Below are positions 1 to 6,441 of a stretch of 7,572 bases of DNA, piece by piece. Position 1 is the stretch's first letter, and each line of letters starts with the position of its first letter. Under the pieces are notes generated by a model. It searched no databases. It had not been told where the DNA came from and was given only the letters and a program-made list of their open reading frames with translations. The stretch comes from Odoribacteraceae bacterium (GTDB taxonomy: Bacteria > Bacteroidota > Bacteroidia > Bacteroidales > Marinifilaceae). The DNA is taken from positions 1-7,572 of the forward strand of contig JAITJA010000160.1 of NCBI GenBank assembly GCA_031279175.1, written 5' to 3'. Both the position numbers and the translations under genes were made by a program.

Positions 1-175
1 CGTGACACTGGCGAATATCACCGTGACAGTCGCCACTGTCACGGTGACAGGTGCCATTGTCACGGTGACAGGTGCCATTGTCACGGTGACAGGAGCCATT
101 GTCACGGTGACAGGGGCCATTGTCACGGTGACAATAGCCATTGTCACGGTGACAGGGGCCATTGTCACGGTGACA
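1..175. repeat. 21-bp tandem palindromic repeat array, open at the left edge
   Basis: Seven exact copies of the 13-bp palindrome TGTCACGGTGACA (six-base arms around a central G) begin at 37, 58, 79, 100, 121, 142 and 163, exactly 21 bases apart. A degenerate copy with two mismatches lies in phase at 16-28. The end of another lies at 1-7, so the array runs past the window edge. The 8-bp spacers are themselves conserved, with consensus GGNGCCAT; the third base varies most (T, T, A, G, A, G), and the spacer at 134-141 begins AT. The leftmost spacer (29-36) is the most divergent, which suggests decay toward that side. The period equals about two turns of B-DNA, so all palindromes would face the same side of the helix. 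It is not a CRISPR array: the spacers are 8 bp and near-identical. Function is unknown. Confidence 0.95.
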
Positions 176-200
176 GACGGGCATGTCGAGCTCCCGGGAG

Positions 201-245
201 GGACAAGAAAAGGAGCATTCGCGAACTTGCAAATGCCCCTTGTCC
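201..245 (-). terminator. imperfect hairpin after the last gene, possible operon-end structure
   Basis: GGACAAG at 201-207 pairs with CTTGTCC at 239-245, and GGAGCATT at 212-219 pairs with AATGCCC at 232-238. The stem is two seven-pair segments broken by an AAAA bulge and a single bulged A, closed by a loop of about 12 bases. It starts about 40 bases downstream of the last stop codon of the operon. No T-run follows on the minus strand, so it is not a standard intrinsic terminator; it could be a 3'-end stabiliser. The rest of 176-285 holds a perfect 10-bp palindrome CTCCCGGGAG (191-200) and a weak five-pair stem (255-259 with 269-273), and no gene that I can support. Confidence 0.3.
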
Positions 246-285
246 TGTTCTTTCCGGGAGTTATTATATCCCGCGTTCCCTCTCC

Positions 286-720
286 CTATTTCACGATAAA
301 GGTGAAGGCGTCTGGGATAACCATGTCATGTCCCTCGTTGTGCACGCGGACGGAGACGATGTACCTGCCGGGCGGGGTCTCGTGTTGCAGGGGGAAGTAG
401 AAGATTCCGCCACCAATCATGGAGACCCCGGCAAGGAATTTCCCGGTATCGCCGCCGTTGACCTCCCGCGCGGAGGCGACGGAATAATAAACTGGCGGCG
501 TTCCGAGCACGCCTTGTATCCTCAGGGAGACCCACGGGGAGTTGTTTTCGATTCGCGTGGCGTCGGCGATGGGGTCGAGATCCGCGTACCGGGGGATCAC
601 CAGTGAATCCGGTATATACTCGGCGTTGGCGACGTCGAGGTATCCGGTGACCCTGTCCGCGCACGAGAAGAAGAGCGTCGCGGCCAGGACGATCATTGTT
701 ACACGAGTTATCGTTTTCAT
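286..720 (-). CDS. small SusC/D-associated lipoprotein, family not recognised
   Basis: This is a 144-residue protein and the last gene of the operon. Its N-terminus is a lipoprotein signal: a short charged start (MKTITR), a hydrophobic stretch at residues 7-19, and FFSC with the candidate lipidated cysteine at C20. The mature part is about 125 residues without obvious membrane segments. It contains the motif SPWVSLRIQGVLGTPP (61-76) and a C-terminal PPGRYIVSVRVHNEG (116-130) of alternating hydrophobic residues, typical of the closing strands of an immunoglobulin-like or other beta-sandwich domain. That fold is inferred by eye. The ATG lies 12 bases after the stop of the FAS1 gene, so the two are probably co-translated. 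Similar small lipoproteins follow SusC/SusD pairs in many Bacteroidota loci and often bind the substrate, so an accessory surface binding role is the likeliest reading. No catalytic motif is visible. The gene is clearly real; its function is open. Confidence 0.85.
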   Translation of the reverse strand: MKTITRVTMIVLAATLFFSCADRVTGYLDVANAEYIPDSLVIPRYADLDPIADATRIENNSPWVSLRIQGVLGTPPVYYSVASAREVNGGDTGKFLAGVSMIGGGIFYFPLQHETPPGRYIVSVRVHNEGHDMVIPDAFTFIVK

Positions 721-732
721 GTTATCGCGTGT

Positions 733-1317
733 TTAAAGTGTTCCGAAGATATGTGCGTACTCCAGCGAGTGCACGACGCCGTTCGCGGTGCGGATGTTCG
801 AGGAGGCCACTCCGGTGACGCTTCCTCCCCTCCGGAGGTAGATTTCCGCGGCACCCGCCTTGGCGACGTTCATGTAACTGCCGGTGACGCGGTAGATCGC
901 GATGCTTCTTCCCGAGCGGAAGGTGTATGATTCTCCCCCGCGCCATTCCGCGTTGACGAGCTCGCCGGCGGGGATGTCGTCGCGTAGTAACTCTCCGTCG
1001 AGCACGTGCGCGTTGATCAGTTCCCGGCATGTTTCCACGGGGATAGTGGCGATTGTTTCGATCGCGTTAGCCTTCATCCAGCGTCGGATGGAGTGATTCG
1101 TGGGGCCGAAGAAGGTGAATTTCTCCTGGCTGAAATTGGTTGTCCATCCCGCCCGCTCGATGACCAGTCGGACGGAATCCCAGTCGTACGGGTTGCTCGC
1201 GAGATACTCGATGGTGTTCCCGTCGAAGCGTTCGTTGGCCAGGCCGGTGTTCTCGAAATTCCAGTTGGTGGAACACGCGGCGAGCAATGCCATGATGCCG
1301 ATTATTATTGTTCTCAT
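733..1317 (-). CDS. fasciclin (FAS1) domain lipoprotein
   Basis: This is a 194-residue protein with a clear lipoprotein signal: MRT start, hydrophobic core, and lipobox LAAC with lipidation at C15. The rest is one FAS1 domain. The first conserved FAS1 block is visible as FTFFGPTN at residues 67-74, the central helix and histidine block as LINAHVLDG at 100-108, and the second conserved block as NGVVHSLEYAHIFG at 179-192, matching the usual NG-V-H ending of this fold. The length fits a single FAS1 domain plus signal peptide. FAS1 domains are extracellular adhesion or ligand-binding modules and are not known as enzymes. The gene starts 21 bases after the SusD stop and ends 12 bases before the next lipoprotein, so it belongs to the same unit. 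An outer-membrane surface role in binding a protein, glycan or matrix ligand beside SusC/SusD is inferred. The domain call is confident; the ligand is unknown. Confidence 0.9.
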   Translation of the reverse strand: MRTIIIGIMALLAACSTNWNFENTGLANERFDGNTIEYLASNPYDWDSVRLVIERAGWTTNFSQEKFTFFGPTNHSIRRWMKANAIETIATIPVETCRELINAHVLDGELLRDDIPAGELVNAEWRGGESYTFRSGRSIAIYRVTGSYMNVAKAGAAEIYLRRGGSVTGVASSNIRTANGVVHSLEYAHIFGTL

Positions 1318-1338
1318 GATGTAGCGTATTAAGTTTGT

Positions 1339-2886
1339 TTACCACCTGCTTAACCAGAAGGGATTCCTTCTCATTCTCGTGTTACTCTCGAAGACCTCGT
1401 CGCTCACGGGGACGTGTAGCGCGCCGCCCTGCACGTCGGCGTCTGAGAGCCGTTCGAAGGCTTCCGAGATCATCCCCGGGAGGCGGTAATAGCCGTTTCG
1501 GATGATGTCGTAATAGCGTTCGCCGTCGAAGAATAGTTCTTTCTCGCGTTCGCGGAAGATGGCCATTTGTAGTCCTTCCGCGTCGCCGGCGGCGGGATAG
1601 AGATCGGCGTTGGCCCTCGTCCTCACGGCGTTCAGGTCCTCCTCGGCGCCCGGTAATCCGGCGCGGCACCGCGCTTCTGCCCGCAAGAGCCGCAAGTCGG
1701 CCAGCCGCCAGAAGATCCGGTTCCCGAGCAGGTTCACGATCTCGTTCCAGGCGGGATCGACGACGACCTCGCGCCAGAAGTATGGGAAGGCGTACCCGTC
1801 GTCGCCCCATTTTTCGTTGTAGTAATCGAAGTTGTAGAAGTATGCCTGCCTGCGCTTGTCGTTCGCTCCCCAGATTTCCTTGACGGAGGCGTTGGCGAGG
1901 AGGTAATAATTAAAGTACTGGTTTTGCTCCTCCTGGTCGTCGAGTGGATTGAAGGGGAAAGCGCCCCAGCTGTAGGTGTCTCCCATGTGAAATCCGATGC
2001 CGACGTGATAATGGCCGGTTGTGAACCCGCCGTTGAAGTCGAGCGGGTAGTTGACCAGCTCGAAGAGGGATTCGCTGGAGGGGTATGTCGTTCCCTTGTT
2101 CAGGCACACGGCCTCCGGGTCCTCCTCCATTCGGAAGCTCCCGAGCTCTCCGTTGATGATCATCGAGCAATAGCGATCCGTCTCCTTGTACTCCTCCATG
2201 TTCCCGGTACGCCCGGCGTTCCACGCGTGTATGTTGGCGAGGAGCGCTGCTGCTGCTGCCCTGTGCCCGTAATACTTGTAGGTAGGTTCTCCCCTGTGAT
2301 CGACTTGCTCCTCGTACGGCTTCAGCAGCACGAAAGCTTTCAGGGCGTTAGTTCTTGCCGTGTCGATCACCTCTGCTGCCGGGCTTCTTCCCAGCGTTTC
2401 GATACTCCTCGTGGTGGTGGGCACGGGCGCGTCCCCCCATCGTCTGGCGATCTCGTGATATGCCAATCCCTTCACGAAGTGCGCGTGCCCGGCGTAGAAG
2501 GCGATTCGCTCGTCGGGCACGTCTGTAGCCCGGTGCAGGTTGTCGAGGATCAAGTTAGCCTGGAATATCGCGGCGTAATGATAGCTCCAGGAGAGCCCGC
2601 CCTGCTCCTTGAAAGCTTGCGGCAGGAGGTTTTTTAGCTCGTCGGGGTAGGCGCTGTACGCGTTTTGCGCGTCGTAACGCAGGCCGATGATGTCATGCGG
2701 GTTTGCCCTCGAGTATACGAAATAGATTTCCCTCAGCCGGGCGTACAACTCGGCGTTGGCCTGCCCGAGATCCTTCTCGGTCTGGAAGAAATTCGTGTAC
2801 GTCACGGCGTTTTCCGGTTTCACGTCCAGCAGGTCGTTACACGCGATGCAGGCTGTCCACGCGATACAATAGATTATCTTTTTCAT
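1339..2886 (-). CDS. SusD/RagB-family outer-membrane nutrient-binding lipoprotein
   Basis: This 515-residue protein has the usual length for a SusD homologue. The signal peptide (MKKIIYCIAWTA) leads to CIAC, with lipidation most likely at C16; a cysteine at -3 is unusual but tolerated, and C13 is a weaker alternative. The mature start NDLLDVKPENAVTYTNFF (17-34) is the typical SusD N-terminal block. The remainder is the alpha-helical TPR-like scaffold of the family. Near the C-terminus, KELFFDGERYYDIIRNG (from residue 449) corresponds to the conserved E-FEG-R-D segment of SusD proteins, and the protein ends in the common RRNPFW-type tail. SusD caps the SusC barrel on the cell surface and delivers ligand in a lid-like motion. 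The gene begins 12 bases after the SusC stop, as expected for a cognate pair. Substrate specificity cannot be read from the sequence, so the starch-specific name is not assigned. Confidence 0.96.
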   Translation of the reverse strand: MKKIIYCIAWTACIACNDLLDVKPENAVTYTNFFQTEKDLGQANAELYARLREIYFVYSRANPHDIIGLRYDAQNAYSAYPDELKNLLPQAFKEQGGLSWSYHYAAIFQANLILDNLHRATDVPDERIAFYAGHAHFVKGLAYHEIARRWGDAPVPTTTRSIETLGRSPAAEVIDTARTNALKAFVLLKPYEEQVDHRGEPTYKYYGHRAAAAALLANIHAWNAGRTGNMEEYKETDRYCSMIINGELGSFRMEEDPEAVCLNKGTTYPSSESLFELVNYPLDFNGGFTTGHYHVGIGFHMGDTYSWGAFPFNPLDDQEEQNQYFNYYLLANASVKEIWGANDKRRQAYFYNFDYYNEKWGDDGYAFPYFWREVVVDPAWNEIVNLLGNRIFWRLADLRLLRAEARCRAGLPGAEEDLNAVRTRANADLYPAAGDAEGLQMAIFREREKELFFDGERYYDIIRNGYYRLPGMISEAFERLSDADVQGGALHVPVSDEVFESNTRMRRNPFWLSRW

Positions 2887-2898
2887 GTCGGTAACGTG

Positions 2899-5800
2899 TT
2901 AAAAGTTCAAGGTAAGGCCGACGGTCCACTTGCGCGCCAGCGGGTAAGTGTCGAAGGTATCGTGTCCGTCCTCGACGCTCACGGCCTCCGGGTCGACGCC
3001 GGAGTAATTTGTCAGCGTGAAGAGATTCTCCCCGGTGACGAAGAGCCTTATCCCCGCGACGCCGGCTTTTCTCGTCCACTCCTCCCGGAGCGAGTACCCG
3101 AGAGTCATGGTTTTTAGCTTCACGTAACTCACGCGTTCGAGATTCGTCTCGATCATTCCCGTTCCCGAGTTAAGCGTTCCCAGCCGGGCGTGGGTGGCGT
3201 TTGGCGTTTCCGGCGTCCAGAAGGAAGCCGCGCTCGTGTTCACGTAGAGGGCGTTCCCGGACTGCCCGTTGGTGTACGCGTCGAGGGATGAGTAGGAATA
3301 CGTCTCGTACATGTCCCGCCCGATGGCGTAGCTGAAGAGCATGTCGAGCTCGAGATTCTTCCACTTTAGCTCGTGCATCCATCCCCCGTAGACCTTGGCG
3401 AGCGACGAGCCGACATATACCATGTCGTTGATGTCAATGACGCCATCGCCGTCAAGGTCTGAGATACGCGCGTCGCCGGCGGTAAAGAAATGCTGGTCGC
3501 CGGACATCGGCCGGAGGTATTGTTTGCTGCCGTCCGGCTGGTAGTAGGCGGGCACTTCTTCCTGCGACTGGTAGTATCCCCCTCCCTTGTACATCATGAT
3601 CTGGAAGAGAGGTTTCCCGATCACGTATTGCGCCACGTCGAACCCGCTATACGACTTTTCGAAGCGATTCCAGTTGCGCGAGAGGGTGAGCTTCGATCGC
3701 CAGGTGAGGGGCGTGTCGCGGTAGAAGTCGTGCGTCAGCTCGACCTCGACGCCCTGGTTGGAGACGTCCATCGTGTTCTGGTATTGCCCGGACATCCCGG
3801 GGCCGTAGTACGAGCCGCTGCTTGGGACGGGGATCTTCCATAACTTGCCCCTCGTGTAGCGGTAGTAGTAGTCGGCCTTGACGCGGAGGCGATAGTCGAA
3901 CAGGTCGAGATCAAGGCCGACGTCGAGCTGGTCCGATTCCTCCCAGCCGAGTTCCCTGTTGAGGATCTCCGGCGAGGTCATTCCCTTGACGCCGTTGTAC
4001 GATTGGCCGATCGCCATCAGCCCGTGCGCGAGGTAAGGCTCGGCGAATTGCACGCCGGATTGTCCCCAGCTGACCCGCGCTTTCCCGAAGGCGAGCCACG
4101 GCAACGCCTCCGCGAAGGGTTCGTCGGAGAATGCCCACCCGGCAGCCACGGAGGGGAATGTTGCCCACCGCTTGTCCTCGCCGAAGACGGAAGAGCCGTC
4201 GCGCCGCAGGGTGGCCTCGACGAGATACCGCTGCTCGTAGTTGTAGGCGACGCGCCCGAAGAAGCTTTCGTTGACCTTCTCTGTTTTGTTCGTGGAGGCG
4301 AAGAAGCGGGATTCCGACCAGCCGTAGGATTCGCGGATGGGGTCGATGCCGACGACTTGCTGGATGTAGTCGCTCGGCGTGCCTTCCGCGTCAATCTTGC
4401 TCATCAGCTCCAGCGACCGGTCAAGGGAGATTCCCAGCAGCGCGTCGAGGTTGTGGCGATCGTCGAACGACCGCTTGTAGGTCAGCAGTCCCTCGCCCTG
4501 CGCGAAGATGACGCGCTGTATGGAGTTCTCGATCCGGTTCTCGAGCTCGTCCCTGGAGGTGTAGGGATCTAGCGCGCTGGGACGGAAGAAGTGGCGATTG
4601 ACTTGCACGAAGTCTATGCCGCCGTTGACCTTCGCCCGTAGCCCGTCGATGAACTCGAACTCGAGGCCGCCGTTGCTCGTGAAGCGGTAGCCGGTATTCT
4701 CCTCGACTTGCGTGTTCAGCCGCTCCAGGAGTTTCTCTATCGCGACGCCCGAGTTCAGGAGGAGCGACGAGGTGGAACGCGGGTCGACCGTCAATCCCTC
4801 GACCTTGTAGTTTCCCCCTTTCCCGCTATTGCCCCGGCTGCGGTCGGTGTACGCGGCGTATACCCGGGCGTTGAGGCTGAAACGTTCGTTGGGCGTGAGG
4901 TAAAGGCCGAGATTCGCGCCCACGCGGTTGAAGTCGCTGCCGATCATGATGCCCGCCTCCTTGTAGTAGTTGCCCGATAGCATGTATCGCAATGTCTCGT
5001 TGCCCCCGCTGGCCTGGAGGTTCGCGTTCAGGATCTTTCCCGCGCGGAAGACTGCCTTGAACCAGTCGGTGGCGTTGTTATAAAAAGGGTTGAGGCTATC
5101 CTGCAAGACGCGTAAGGTGGTGGTGGAGGAAGCGATGCCCTGGTTCCAGAAGAAGTCGTAGGCCCCGTCGAAGAATCCCGCGCTCTCGTCGTAAGACGCG
5201 GGGTATTTCCCCGAGAACCACCCGGCGGTGCGGTAATTCCTCAGTGCCTCGAGGTAATATTTCCGCTCCATCTGTCCCCCGTAGTGCCGCGGCGCGGCGG
5301 GTAGAATCGAGCGCGAGTAGGAGAGGCTGGCCGAGAAGGCGGGCTTCCCCCGTTTTCCTTTCTTGGTGGTGATCAGGATCACGCCGTTTCCCGACCGCGA
5401 GCCGTAGATGGAGGCGGAAGCGGCGTCCTTGAGCACCTCGATGGATTCGATGATCGAGGGGTCAATGTCGGCGATCGTGTTCAGCCCCGTCTCCGTGGAG
5501 GTAAACGAGTGCATGGGCACGCCGTCGATCACGTAGAGTGGCGCGCCGTCGGGCTGCGGGTCGTCGACCAGGGACTTCTTGAAGGTGTTGTAGCCGCGGA
5601 TGACGACCAGCGTGCCGCCCCCGCCTGGTGCTCCCGACTGGTTGACGATCTCCACGCCGGACATGCGCCCTTGCAGGAGGTTCTCGAAGCCGGAGGAGGG
5701 GATGTCCCTCAGCTCGTCGGCCTTCACCGAGGAGATCGCGCCGACGATGTCGCGGGTCTTGCGCGTGCCGTAGGCGACGACGGTCACGGCGTCAAGCGTC

Positions 5801-6414
5801 GAGACGTTCTCCTCGAGCACGATCACGAGCGGTTCGCCGGACGCGTAGGGGACGCGCGTCGTCGCGTAGCCGATGTACGAGACGATGAGGTTACCCGTGC
5901 TGTCGGGGGAGAAGAACGCGAAGCGACCCTCCGCGTCCGTGGCCGCGCCGACGGCAGACTCCCCGGCAAGTACAGACACGCCGATGAGCGGGACGCCTTC
6001 CTTGTCAACGACGGTCCCGTGTACCCGGTATCGCGGTTGTTGTCGCGTCTGCCGCGGCTCTTGCCTCGAGATCACGAGGGTGTTCTCGCTGAACGCGTAT
6101 CCCAGCCCCGTCCCCTTCAGGCACTTGTCGAGGAGGCGCGACACCGGTTGCTCTTCTCCCGAGAGGGAGATGCCCCTGACGCCCTGCACCAGCTCCAGGT
6201 TGTACAGGAGGCGATACCCGGAGCGTTCCTCGATTGTTTTCAGTATCTCCTCGAGGGACGCGTTTTCCACGCGCAGGGTAATTTTCACCTCGTCTTGTCC
6301 CCTCGAGAAGCACGGCGTGATGACGCCGGTGAGCATCAAGAGCGCCGCGATGATTCCCCGGGCGGTGTTGCATTTCGACCCGCGCGAGCGTGGTCTGTCA
6401 TGATTTTCTTTCAT
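2899..6414 (-). CDS. SusC/RagA-family TonB-dependent transporter with STN signalling domain
   Basis: This is a 1171-residue outer-membrane transporter. In order: a signal peptide with a long charged n-region and hydrophobic core at about 21-36; an STN (secretin/TonB N-terminal) domain at about 44-115; a carboxypeptidase-regulatory-like domain at about 131-200 (VHGTVVDKEGVPLIGVSV onward); a TonB-box-like region ending in the family hallmark VTVVAYGT at 210-217; a plug to about 355 with LLQGRMSGVEI, YVIDGVP and ILITTKKGK; then a 22-strand-type beta-barrel ending in an aromatic residue (LTLNF). A calcium-loop-like DLDGDGVIDIND lies at 986-997, a common motif in this family. STN domains occur in transporters that signal to a FecR anti-sigma factor, and such a gene lies directly upstream, 27 bases away. 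The role is TonB-powered import of a SusD-captured ligand plus reporting of its presence. The ligand is unknown. The ATG at 6414 gives a proper export signal. Confidence 0.97.
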   Translation of the reverse strand: MKENHDRPRSRGSKCNTARGIIAALLMLTGVITPCFSRGQDEVKITLRVENASLEEILKTIEERSGYRLLYNLELVQGVRGISLSGEEQPVSRLLDKCLKGTGLGYAFSENTLVISRQEPRQTRQQPRYRVHGTVVDKEGVPLIGVSVLAGESAVGAATDAEGRFAFFSPDSTGNLIVSYIGYATTRVPYASGEPLVIVLEENVSTLDAVTVVAYGTRKTRDIVGAISSVKADELRDIPSSGFENLLQGRMSGVEIVNQSGAPGGGGTLVVIRGYNTFKKSLVDDPQPDGAPLYVIDGVPMHSFTSTETGLNTIADIDPSIIESIEVLKDAASASIYGSRSGNGVILITTKKGKRGKPAFSASLSYSRSILPAAPRHYGGQMERKYYLEALRNYRTAGWFSGKYPASYDESAGFFDGAYDFFWNQGIASSTTTLRVLQDSLNPFYNNATDWFKAVFRAGKILNANLQASGGNETLRYMLSGNYYKEAGIMIGSDFNRVGANLGLYLTPNERFSLNARVYAAYTDRSRGNSGKGGNYKVEGLTVDPRSTSSLLLNSGVAIEKLLERLNTQVEENTGYRFTSNGGLEFEFIDGLRAKVNGGIDFVQVNRHFFRPSALDPYTSRDELENRIENSIQRVIFAQGEGLLTYKRSFDDRHNLDALLGISLDRSLELMSKIDAEGTPSDYIQQVVGIDPIRESYGWSESRFFASTNKTEKVNESFFGRVAYNYEQRYLVEATLRRDGSSVFGEDKRWATFPSVAAGWAFSDEPFAEALPWLAFGKARVSWGQSGVQFAEPYLAHGLMAIGQSYNGVKGMTSPEILNRELGWEESDQLDVGLDLDLFDYRLRVKADYYYRYTRGKLWKIPVPSSGSYYGPGMSGQYQNTMDVSNQGVEVELTHDFYRDTPLTWRSKLTLSRNWNRFEKSYSGFDVAQYVIGKPLFQIMMYKGGGYYQSQEEVPAYYQPDGSKQYLRPMSGDQHFFTAGDARISDLDGDGVIDINDMVYVGSSLAKVYGGWMHELKWKNLELDMLFSYAIGRDMYETYSYSSLDAYTNGQSGNALYVNTSAASFWTPETPNATHARLGTLNSGTGMIETNLERVSYVKLKTMTLGYSLREEWTRKAGVAGIRLFVTGENLFTLTNYSGVDPEAVSVEDGHDTFDTYPLARKWTVGLTLNF

Positions 6415-6441
6415 AGAGATCAGTTTAGAATTGTTATCGGA

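Noticed and set aside
1..175. CRISPR array
   Set aside because: The 21-bp period with 8-bp, nearly identical spacers does not fit CRISPR repeats with unique spacers of about 30 bp, and no cas gene is nearby.
260..275. TATAAT-like sequence on the minus strand as a promoter
   Set aside because: The Bacteroidota housekeeping sigma factor uses TAnnTTTG at -7 with TTTG at -33, neither of which is present here.
2..400. Plus-strand open frame through the repeat array into the small lipoprotein gene
   Set aside because: It is repeat-driven at its start and then overlaps the clear lipoprotein gene antisense by about 115 bases with no recognisable domain. Not annotated as a gene, though the repeat portion is kept as a finding.
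1924..2637. Plus-strand open frame of 237 codons opposite the SusD gene
   Set aside because: The SusD frame is unmistakable on the other strand. This frame has no domain, signal peptide or plausible initiation context.
3421..3459. EF-hand or dockerin-like loop in SusC as a sign of domain fusion
   Set aside because: DxDGDGxIDxxD loops at this position are common in SusC-family barrels, so this is a family feature and not a fusion.
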